Below, piece by piece: positions 1 to 9,019 of a stretch of 64,000 nt of DNA; the first letter of the stretch is position 1, and the number at the start of each line of letters is the position of its first letter. Origin of the DNA: Takashimella koratensis (Eukaryota > Basidiomycota > Tremellomycetes > Trichosporonales > Tetragoniomycetaceae); NCBI GenBank assembly GCA_003116875.1, contig BCKT01000012.1, forward strand, positions 310,001-374,000. The letters are read 5' to 3'. A program made the translations under genes and the position numbers. The notes under the pieces are model-generated. The model saw only the letters and a list, made by a program, of their open reading frames with translations, did not search any database and was not told the DNA's origin.

Positions 1-104
1 AGCGACGACTTTGCGACGTTGTTCGCCGAGTTCAAGTAGTTGTTCTAGTTGCTCAAGAAATCTTTATTGCCCAGGATCTATTTGCAACGGGATAGCTACA
101 TGCA
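1..104. other. window edge, downstream of GTR1
   Basis: No gene is supported here. It is the presumed 3' flank of the GTR1 gene, cut by the window edge. Confidence 0.3.
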
Positions 105-1757
105 TCATGATAGAGCAGTCCCGTTCTTCAAGGTTTGGGACTTCGATCCTGGGTCGTCCCAGCCTGGGATCGAGGGGTCCTCGTCCCCCTTCGCTTCGTA
201 GCTGATATCTTTGCTCACTCGGCAAATCCCACACTTGCGCGTAATGTTGGTCCGTGTCCCGACCTCGGCAAAGTGGATCTGCGCAGTGTGAATATTGTGA
301 TAGATCATCGCGGGTTCTGTCAACGTAAATCAGACAGTCAGCGTGACTGATACCAACTCAACAAACTACGGTCAAGGGTGAGGTAGACTGCACTCACGTA
401 TCAGGGGATCAGCAGAGACGACCATGACGAAAGTGTTCTTGGTCAGGGGTTCGAGCACAACGACGCAATCGTCGAATGTCGTCTCAAAGCCTAAGAACTG
501 CTCTCCTGACCGCCTGCATCGCATCAGCGATGGCCCCCAGCTATGCTATAATGATCACAAGTGCTGGAAGACGGAGATTTCACCCAAACTCACTGGCAAG
601 TCCGCCTAAAGCTCTTAACAATCTCCGAAATCTTCTCAAACCGCTGCCGATCCAGTGCGCCCGCGCCCCGCTCCACCTCGGTCTCATCGTAATCTGCTGG
701 ATCGCAGTCGAGCGGCGAACCGGATTTCGCCATGACCAAGAAAGTCTCGGATTCAAAGATGACTGCCTCAACGGCGAGGTTGAGGTCACGCAAGTAGGTC
801 AAGTGGGAGGTAACGAGGTTGATGTTGGGGATCAGCGTGTGAATGACTGAAGACCAGGCCTTATGGGAGTGTAAGCGCTCTGCCTCTATAAAGTCGACAT
901 CAATCAACTCACCTTGTAGAGCGACTCGTCCCATATACTTGTCGGGAAACATCGACATGGCTGAACCTGTCCACTTTCCGCCTCTGACACTTTCTCATTC
1001 AACTCCATAATCACCTTCCGCCTTTCCGCGTACCGCGTCCGTTTCGGGTCCTCCCTCTCTACCAAATCCATCTTATTGAACAACACCCATAGTCCGGCGT
1101 CCGCACTGTTCCCACGCAGCGCGACCAAGTTGTCCTCAAAGTACTGCAGGTCCTTCTCCCATTCGGTAGAAGTGATGTCGAATACGTAGATCAGAACAGC
1201 AACGTTGGCGAAGATGGTGTCTTTTTGGGAAGAGAGATAGTTGTCGAGAAAGACATCTTGGCCACCGCAGTCCCACAGGTTCTGTACAGGGGGAAAAGAT
1301 GAGTCAGTGCATGACTACTGAAATAAGGTCATGTGGTATTCAAGATAAGAGAGGGGATGGAAAACTTGCCAGGACTAGAGAACCGAGAAACCGGACAGCA
1401 GACATCTCAACATCGATAGTCGCACCTAACCGCTTGGTATCTTTAGCGCTGTAGTTTGAGCTACAATGGGTGTCAGACAACATATCACTGGAATTTTGAA
1501 ATCAACTCACAAGATGACGGAGCGCATCGACGTCTTGCCGCTTCCTATTGGGAGACCAGAGATCAGCCAAGACCACGAAGACTCGTCTATGTCGTCATCT
1601 TCAATCAAGCCAGAGGGGCAGACGTACCGGATTTTCCCATGAGGAGCACCTAGAAGATGAAAGCGATCGCATTAGTTGAGGTTCTGGACACAGGGACTTT
1701 GGATCTCTCTTCAACTTCAGATATGAAACTCACCTTTCTACGAGCGGCTGATGACAT
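105..1757 (-). CDS. GTR1: Rag-family small GTPase Gtr1
   Basis: Multi-exon gene for a RagA/B-type GTPase. In yeast Gtr1 pairs with Gtr2 at the vacuole and signals amino-acid sufficiency to TORC1. The start ATG at 1755-1757 opens MSSAARRK, and the next exon gives VLLMGKSGSGKTSMRS, a P-loop. Later exons give DCGGQDVFLDNYLSSQ (switch II), VALRGNSADAGLW, the G4 motif NKMDLVERED, and TSIWDESLYK followed by a roadblock-like half (SSVIHTLIPN, VMVVSADPLI). There are at least six introns, and the frame closes only if they are removed. The last exon, beginning AMIYHNIHTAQIHFAE, aligns with the usual Gtr1 end, but the stop at 105 is uncertain because another donor-like GTGAGC lies near 220. The gene is head-to-head with the DUF2461 gene. 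Confidence 0.93.
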
Positions 1758-2070
1758 GGTGAAAGAAGGCGAGTCTGGTTGCTAGAGCAGTGGGATTTGC
1801 AGTCAAAACGGCGTCGATACTGATGAGAAATCTGTGTCTATGTTGCTCTAGGAGAGCAGGTGGCCGTGCTTGAAGGGCTATGGTTGGCAATGCTGGATGA
1901 ACGGCGGAGAGGAGGAAATGATACGGATAGCAAGGCTGATGGCGACGTTGGTTGTTGTCGCTGGACCATCCGGGACCACCGTGGGAAAATGGAATTCTAA
2001 ATGATCGTCATCAAGTCCAGTTCCAGTCATCTCGATCCAGCCAACCATCCACTTTACACCCACCCCCGCC
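1758..2070. promoter_or_regulatory. divergent promoter, GTR1 / DUF2461 gene
   Basis: This 313-base spacer separates the two start codons of head-to-head genes and must hold both promoters. No TATA box or named factor site could be assigned. Confidence 0.5.
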
Positions 2071-3844
2071 ATGCCACCCAGGCGATCCACTCGCGATCCA
2101 CCCAAGTCTTCACCGGCTTCTACAAAATCCACTCCCAGGGCTAAACCCAACTCAACTCCGGTCGGCCGATCGTCGTCTCGGGCCGCCAGCGCCACCGAGG
2201 CAAAGTCGTCCCCGTACTTCCAGGAACCACGATCGACCGCCGCGACGCCAACCAAGGGCAAGGGCAAGGGTACAGTCAAGGCTGAGGCTAAGAGCGCGGG
2301 GAAAGGCAAAGGAAAACCTGCTCAAAAATCTCAACTTGGGAAAAATGGACCGCGTGGACGAGGAATAGCCGCTGCCAGAGACGAGGATGAAGATGAAGAG
2401 GATGATGATGAGCCGACTGGGATGACAGAGACCGAGGACGATTCGGACTCGGACTCGGACGACTCAGGTTCCGATGCGTTCCGACCATCGTCAGAAGATG
2501 AGGAAGAGGAGGTTGTAGATGACGACGACGAGGAAGACGAAGAGGACGAGGACAGTGATGACATCGACGGCGAGGACTTCAAGCCGGGTCGAAAGCGGAA
2601 GAACACGGGTCAGGGGAAAGCGGGAGGGGCGAAGAAGGGGCGGACATCGGGGTCCATGGGGGCTGGAGGGAAAGCTGGGAAAGCTGGGAAAGCTGGGAAG
2701 GGAGGGTACGAGGATGATGATGATGACGAGGACGAGATTGAGTTAGAAGATGGCCAAGAGATCGCGGGTCGTATATACCCCGCACCGACGACTGGGCAAG
2801 GTACGTTCGAGACTCATCAGGTGGTCGAGGTGGGAGGGCAGGGCGAGCTCGAGCTGACACGGAGCTCCAAACACAGTCCCACCGGGTCAGATCTCACGAA
2901 ACACGTTCAAGTTCCTCGCTAATCTACAAGTGCCCGAGCGCAATGACCGGGATTGGTTCCGATCCCATGAACCGGCGTTCCGCCAAGCTGAAAAGGTGGG
3001 GTTTGTCCTAGAGTGGAGGGTTGTGCTAATGACTTTTGCAGGAGTGGCAAGCGTTTGTCGGTCGAGTGCAGTCAAGGATCCACGAAGCGGATAACGAGGT
3101 TCCCATCTTGCCTCCCAAAGACATCATCGTGAGCCCATTGTCGCTGCATGCAAGTGCACAAAACTCATCGAGAACCTTGCAGCACCGGATCTACCGCGAC
3201 GTTCGATTCTCATCCGATAAGACGCCCTACAAAAAGTCTTTCTCCCTCTCTACCTCTCGTGGAGGTCGGAAAGGCATTTGGGCAGGCTACCACCTCTCCA
3301 TCTCGCCCAATGGCAAGTCCATCATGGCGTGCGGGACCTGGATGCCAGGGAAAAACGAGCTCGCGACTATCAGGCACCACCTTCATACTGAGCCCGAGGT
3401 ATTTCGCGCAACAATTGGGCATCCGGACTTTGTACGCCTGTTTGGGCCAGCAAAGCCACATCCTCAAGGGAAGCGACAGAATGTATTTGGACACGACGAT
3501 GCGTTAAAGGTTGCGCCAAAGGGGGTGGACAAGGATCATAAGGATATTGACTTGCTCAAGCTCAGGAGCGTAGCCGTGGTGCATCAGTGAGTGAGATATG
3601 AGACGTGGGTTCTTGCGCGCAGATCACTGACTTGTACAGTTTCGACGACGACGAAGTCTTGTCGGAAGACTTCATGGACAAGGTACAAGAAGTTGCAACT
3701 GTTATGGCTCCATTTGTTCACATGTGAGCGGGGTTGGTTTTCAATGTCGCCATGAATTAGCTGACAAAGTGTAGGATGAACGACTTCTTGACGTTACCTG
3801 ATGATGAGGAGAACGGGGATGAAGAGGACGATGATGATGAGTGA
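2071..3844 (+). CDS. DUF2461 (TIGR02453) protein with acidic N-terminal region
   Basis: About 500 residues over six exons. The first roughly 240 residues are disordered: basic SPASTKSTP-type sequence, then long D/E runs (DEDEDEEDDDEP, EEEEVVDDDDEEDEE) and a GKAGKAGKAGKGG repeat. The C-terminal half matches the DUF2461/TIGR02453 family: TFKFLANLQVPERNDRDWF, then HRIYRDVRFSSDKTPYKK, GIWAGYHLSISP and a further conserved region ending MMNDFLTLPDDEE. The family occurs in bacteria and fungi and its biochemical role is not established. Introns lie at 2801-2876, 2996-3041 and 3129-3182, plus two near 3590 and 3730. The acidic stretch suggests nuclear or chromatin work, which is inference only. Confidence 0.9.
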
Positions 3845-4097
3845 TCTAATGTTCTAGTTGTCTACACCTTGGCATATATGAATCAAGAAGACTGTCGAGC
3901 TTGGGAATTTCTTTCCTCACACATCTGGACGCAGAATGAACTCTAAATGCTCATTTGGGATTTACAAGGTTTAACGAGCTCCTCGCTGCTGGTGTGTCTG
4001 CGAGAAAGGTCTCCGTTTTTGCTCATTATACTACATTCGTTCAGCTGCACCGCTTGCCATATCCCCCTGCATCTCCTCTCTTCGTACAGCGTAGAAC

Positions 4098-4840
4098 ATG
4101 GAATCCGGCCAGCGTGCCCAGACAGAGCTTGCCAACCTCAGAAAGGACCTGATGGAAGTTCGTGAGTGCGCCTGAGCTTTCCGGGGGATGCAAAGGCTGA
4201 CTAACATTTTTTGTCTGGACAGCGGTTGGCGAGTGGATCGAAACGGGAAGCAAAGACATGAGTGTCCTTCTGACAGCGACCACCTTTCACTAGAAGGCGG
4301 TTTTGGGACGGACTATGTCACCGCGAGCGACAGTTCAAGTTATCCTCGAAGTCAGAGTCAAGGACAAGTACTTCCGTATGTCTGAAAAGGTATACCATAA
4401 GCTGATCAAGCAGCTGGCTTGTCCTTGGAACTCGTTTTCCAAACCAGATCACCAACCGGCGAATTACGCAGGCTGTCCGCGCTCCATGGGAATCCTCGAT
4501 GGGATCAGCAAGTCAATGGCGCGACGTTTTGCTTGCAGTCGCTAGAAAAGGGAAAGCTGGAGGTAGCTATCCACAACACTAATCCCGGCAAAACACCGAC
4601 CCAGTTCTTTTCTCGATAACACTCGAAAAACTCGACGAGTCGGTGACTCCGAACAAGCCTTTCCCCTTTGAGATCGTTGTCACCAAGGCAAGAACAAGAG
4701 AATCGTGGATAGACATCTTCAAAAGACCATCCGTCCCAGTGCCCATTATCGTTGAAGGGCCTCTAAACGAAGACTGCGTGGCGATATTGGACAAGGGAGA
4801 GCTGGGTCTATTTCATGCTTGGAAAATCACTCGCATATAG
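4098..4840 (+). pseudogene. copy 1 of an unrecognised tandem family, broken
   Basis: First of three related genes sharing a C-terminal PFPFEIVVTKA motif. The start ATG at 4098 reads MESGQRAQTELANLRKDLMEV. A short intron follows, then VGEWIETGSKDM. An in-frame TAG at 4291-4293 interrupts the part equal to ATTFLTK of copy 2, and the same frame continues after it as RATVQVILEV. A 38-base intron sits exactly where copies 2 and 3 have theirs. Near 4606-4612 the frame slips by one base relative to copy 2 (QFF then FSITLEKL), and then the family ending NKPFPFEIVVTKARTRESW reads on. One stop plus one frameshift argue for a pseudogene, unless these are assembly errors. The function of the family is unknown. 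Confidence 0.7.
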
Positions 4841-4966
4841 GGTCAATCGTCATTTGCTGTCACCAACATGCATGCATGCATTCAAATCCACTGATCAGGT
4901 TGGTAATGTGGTGTATAAAGACCAAGTGACGAGTTCTGGATATCTGAGAATGATCACAGTGCAGAA

Positions 4967-5806
4967 TTAGCTTCTGTGAGGGGTGGAAGACACGTCAGAG
5001 TCGAGCTCGGTAGCCTCCTCGTCCTTCCTCTGCTCGGCCTGTAAAGACAATAAAGGGTCGTTGTCATCTTCATTGTCGTTGATAGATTGGGGGAAGGACT
5101 GGTATACGTGATCCCCATCATCATCATCCTCGTCTTCGGGCGATCGGGGCGTCGAAGTGGTGTGGGAAGCGTCTAAATCCCGAGGACCAAGATCAAATGG
5201 TAAATGATTTTCCAGGGCAGTTTGGCCTCCCTCCGACAGTTGGCTTCTAGCGTATCTCCAGAAGTCCAACTCTGATGTCGCTTCGTATACCAAAGTGAAT
5301 CCAATGACCGCGAGCAGGCGACCAGGTGGTGGGGCGTCGTTCTCGTCGTCATCCTCCTGTGTCAGGTGAGGCGATGAAAGTTCCTCACTACTCGCAACAT
5401 CGTCAATCAGTCCGCGCCTTGAATGTTCGTCGTTGTGATTATGGCTGGGATCAGCGTCATCAACCACGACGGATGTTGCTGGTGGGGAATGTGGATCGCT
5501 GGGCGCATCATCGCCAGTGTCTGACTCGAAGTCGAGAGACTCCTCGACATCCGCCAGAGACTGCGGACGAGTCTCTTCTAGTGAACGGGACTCGAAATCA
5601 TACCCAGGTTCACGCTCGGACGTGGATTCGTGTACATTGAGGATTTCGATGGTTCCGACGAGTTCACGGGTCGGTGCGGCGTCGTCGCCCTGTGAGGGTG
5701 ACGGAGAGGACCCATCGCTCTGTGCCGCCTTAGATGGAGGCACACGCACCAGTGGATCAGAGTCTGGTTCCATGCTGCTGTTGCTTTGATTGGTGAACAA
5801 TTGCAA
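4967..5806 (-). CDS. hypothetical acidic, disordered protein
   Basis: A single uninterrupted ORF of 279 codons. The start may be the first Met (MQLFTNQSNSSM) or the Met 12 residues later (MEPDSDPLVRV). The sequence is rich in D, E, S and P with runs such as EDEDDDDGD and NDNEDDNDP. The only part with hydrophobic, ordered character is about residues 163-190 (RLLAVIGFTLVYEATSELDF). No family is recognised. It lies between copies 1 and 2 of the tandem family on the opposite strand. Length without a stop and ordered amino-acid bias favour a real gene. It could instead be a chance ORF in GC-rich DNA. Confidence 0.5.
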   Translation of the reverse strand: MQLFTNQSNSSMEPDSDPLVRVPPSKAAQSDGSSPSPSQGDDAAPTRELVGTIEILNVHESTSEREPGYDFESRSLEETRPQSLADVEESLDFESDTGDDAPSDPHSPPATSVVVDDADPSHNHNDEHSRRGLIDDVASSEELSSPHLTQEDDDENDAPPPGRLLAVIGFTLVYEATSELDFWRYARSQLSEGGQTALENHLPFDLGPRDLDASHTTSTPRSPEDEDDDDGDHVYQSFPQSINDNEDDNDPLLSLQAEQRKDEEATELDSDVSSTPHRS

Positions 5807-6162
5807 GACGATGAGAATGAGACGGATAGAGCCGTCACGAAGCTTGATATCTGTCTTTCATATCCGGTTGATTATAGTTTAGACCCCACAACTTTAGCCA
5901 AGGATGACCGCCCGTCGAACTCAAGTGGAACTCCATTCAGGATATGGCTTGTCCAACGGACTTTTCAACTCCGTCGTGAGAACTGGGTGTTCTCATGGCG
6001 TTTCTCACGACATTCTCACGATTCTGCCTTCTATCAGGCGAGACTGAACAGATATGCATTCACGAGAGAGAAAAAGACGCCTTTACAGGACATTCCCCCT
6101 CCCCCCGGTGTCAAGTGTTGTATCTTCTCTGTCAGAGTACTCGGCGTATCAAAGCTTCCCAG
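5807..6162. other. spacer between acidic ORF and copy 2
   Basis: This 356-base divergent spacer carries the upstream regions of the acidic ORF and of copy 2. No element could be assigned. Confidence 0.4.
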
Positions 6163-6973
6163 ATGAGTAACGTCGGCGCCAAAGAAGAAGCAAACTTCAT
6201 TCGTGAGTAGCCACACTCATCAGAAGATTACTTGGGTAATGTTTCTGACATCACGCATCGATACCTCCATAGCGTGCGGACCATGTCTTGCAACCGGAAA
6301 CAAGGATTTGCTGTGTCGCGTGATAGCGACCACCTTCCTGACCAAGTTGGACTCGGCCACGGCGTCGACTAAGGGATCCGATTGGGCCGAGGAATGCCCG
6401 CCAGCAACCGTTCAAGTTATTCTTGAGGTCGATGTCCGAAAGCTTGACTTCAATTTCCGTATGTACTCTGAAACCTGTCGTTAAACTCATCGAGAAGCTG
6501 GTCTTTCTTTGGAGCTCGTTTTCCAGACCCCATCGGCCAACGGTAAACCGCGCAGACTGTGCACTACCTACATGAACCCTCGAATCTCCCAACCACGCAC
6601 AGGAGATGTCTGGAGACGGTTTTTTTGCGGAGCGAGGACGAATTACGCCCGGTTTGATGTTCTCCCGATCGAAGACGGCAAAATCGAAATGGCGATAAAC
6701 AACTCAGACCGTATCAAGATGGGAAACCAGTATTTCGTTTCCGTCACTTTCAGCAACTTCGAAAAATCGGCCGTACCGAACGAGCCATTCCCCTTTGAGA
6801 TTGTCGTTACCAAGGCCAAAATCGCAGACACTTGGCCAAAGCTTGTCAAAAAGCGCATGGAACCGACTTTCATCGACAGGCCCATCAATGAGGAATGGGT
6901 CGAGAAAGTGAGCAAGCGGGCGCTAGGTCTTGATCACGCCAACAACATCATCGAGCTCGATATTGAGCATTGA
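6163..6973 (+). CDS. copy 2 of an unrecognised tandem family, intact
   Basis: Three exons with an open frame. Exon 1 starts at 6163 (MSNVGAKEEANFI). Exon 2 gives ATGNKDLLCRVIATTF, then PPATVQVILEVDVRKLDFN. Exon 3 gives LSLELVFQTPSANGKPRRL, YARFDVLPIEDGKIEMAINN, GNQYFVSVTFSNFEKSAV, EPFPFEIVVTKAKIADTW and RPINEEWVEKVSKRALGL. The second intron is only 36-39 bases and its position is conserved in all three copies. There is no signal peptide, no membrane segment and no family I recognise. Alternating hydrophobic stretches (VQVILEV, LSLELVF, KIEMAI) suggest a beta-rich fold. It is the only copy without a stop or frameshift and so the likely functional one. Confidence 0.75.
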
Positions 6974-7473
6974 CCATGAGGACTCTAGTTGCGGTGATGG
7001 GCTGTTCGTGACCTCGTAAGAATAGTAAATCGCTTGACGGATGTATGAGGTATTACAAAGCATTCGACTAGAGCTTGCATCTTCTCTCACGATGAGTTTT
7101 CCAAGTCGTCAACACTTCCTCGCATCTCATGAGACGCTCGATGGCAACTCGTGAGGACTTGTATTGCGCGAGAGGTGTGGGTTGATCGGAGGTGCCATCA
7201 AACACCAGATGACGTATGTCACAAGGTGATAGGCGAAAAGAGATGGAGCGTACACACAACGAAAATAAGCGTTTATCTTATCCTTCCCGCCTTCCCCTCT
7301 CTCTTAGCGAAAAAACGAGATCTGGTGCAACTCTAATCTTGGTTAAGTCGTCCGCGTCATCGGAGTCGACAAGGTCCTCACATCGCAGAGTACTCTCCCT
7401 CGCAGAAGTCATCTTGTCACTCAGCGTATCTGATCATTCGTCTAGCGACGTGGTGTCTATCAGAATTGATATT
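6974..7473. other. spacer between copies 2 and 3
   Basis: A 500-base stretch with no supported gene. It should hold the copy 2 terminator and copy 3 promoter. No repeat or element was recognised. Confidence 0.4.
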
Positions 7474-8405
7474 ATGGGTAACATTCAACCACTTGGGGGA
7501 AGCAGCCAGCCACCCATGTACGTACACAATCGTCACATCCGTTTCTCTCCACCAAATCGCGACATCGCTGACCAAAAAAAAACAGCAAAAAAGCATCCGA
7601 CCCGAGAGAAGTGGAGCTGCGCTCTATCAAAGAGGAATCAAAGCTCATTCGTGATCAGTGAATCGGTCACATCCCCGAAACGTCGTACACAGCTGTAATA
7701 CGAGCAGCGAGTGGAACATGTCTGTCGACCGGGGATAAGGATGTGATATGTCGGGTCATAGCAATCTCCCTTCAGAAGGAGTCGGAACCGGCACCAGGGT
7801 CAATCGAGACGATCGCATACGGTAAAAAACTCACGACCGGGACACCCCGAAGGCTCACCACCGGCATAGGTAAGATATTCGCTACCCGCAACCGTCCAAA
7901 TGGTATTCGAAGTCGATGCCAGAAAGCTTGACTACAACTTCCGTGCGTCTTCAGGGCACTGTCTTCTTACTGACCATGTAGCGAGCTTGACCTTGAAACT
8001 TGTTTTCCAGACGAAATCCCCCAAAAGTCACTTACGCAGACTTTCCCCGCTCTCTATGATCCCTCGAGATACTCAAAACTATTATGTGCGGCATACGGCG
8101 AGAAGAATGCGGATGACTCGCAAATCGCAACGTTTGATCTCTTTTCGTTAGAAGACGGTATGGTCGAAGTGACAATACGAAATCCTGCTCGTGGGCGGAT
8201 ACCAAACCGGTACTACGTTTGGATATCGCTCGGAAACTTCGACGAATCGGCAGCACCAGACAAACCATTTCCATTTGAGATCATTGTCACCAAAGTGCGA
8301 CATTCAAAGTCGCCGAAACTGCCTTTCGGGAATCGACCAGTAAACCCGTCAACTGTCATCAACAAGCCAACAAACGAAGATTGGGTTGCAAGATTGAACA
8401 AGTGA
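7474..8405 (+). pseudogene. copy 3 of the tandem family, two frameshifts
   Basis: Start ATG at 7474 (MGNIQPLGGSSQPP), then introns and a second exon ending EVELRSIKEESKLIR, matching the KEEANFI region of copy 2. The third exon gives STGDKDVICRVIAISLQ. The homologous sequence then continues in a different frame (ATVQMVFEVDARKLDYNF, LTLKLVFQTKSPKSHLRRL), having slipped near 7870-7890, and returns to the first frame after a CAAAA run near 8077 (LCAAYGEKNADDSQ, EDGMVEVTIRN, DKPFPFEIIVTKV, NEDWVARLNK). A 39-base intron lies at the conserved site. The two slips offset each other. This may be a pseudogene, an undetected intron at the first slip, or consensus indels. Confidence 0.6.
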
Positions 8406-9019
8406 GAGCTAGAATTTACCTATTCCCGCAAAATGATGGACGTTGAAAGCTAGACACCGATTCCATCTGTACCACCGTTTCAAAAGGTCATCTTAGTCGC
8501 AGCGAAGCGCTGGACGGGATTTCTGATAGAATATATAGCAGTTGATCAATGTATCTGACTATCTGGAATAGGCTGTGTCACGTGAGTACACAGCATTCAT
8601 GAGGGAGAAACTGGTCGCACGATGTTTACCTTCAACACCATCGCTCACCACTCCTCGCTGCACCCTCGAATCCCCTTCTTTCCCACCCGCCCGCCCTGTG
8701 AATAGGTCTGTTTAGTCTCAGTGAGTCTTAGTTAGTTCACCATCGGGGCCTGTAGTCTTTGTACTGATTTGCATCCGTAAGCCCGTCCCGGGGGCTTCTA
8801 CGCGACAGCGGCATGCACTGTTGCTCCCAAGCGAAGAAGAGAGAGGGGGGGGGGGGGGGAAAGAGAGAGAGAGAGGCAGAACGGGGACTCGAGCATGAAT
8901 AGGAGATGATGAATCATTTGACGAGGGGTTTATCCTCCTCTCTCAGTCCATCATCAACTACCTCGGAAGGCGTCGGTTGTGCGCTGTGACGCTTCGTGAT
9001 ACTGCATAAAAAACCATGT
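8406..9019. other. intergenic, G15 run followed by GA repeat
   Basis: A spacer between convergent genes with no supported ORF. It contains a run of 15 G at 8845-8859 followed directly by a short AAAGAGAGAGAGAG stretch. Confidence 0.5.
8845..8875. repeat. G15 homopolymer plus (GA)n
   Basis: Fifteen consecutive G at 8845-8859 run into a purine GA repeat. It is one of several G/C homopolymers in the window, all in non-coding DNA. Confidence 0.9.

Noticed and set aside
2331..2606. Serine-rich minus-strand ORF opposite the acidic region of the DUF2461 gene.
   Set aside because: It is the complement of GAG/GAC runs, which reads as TCC/CTC/GTC; the plus frame is the real one.
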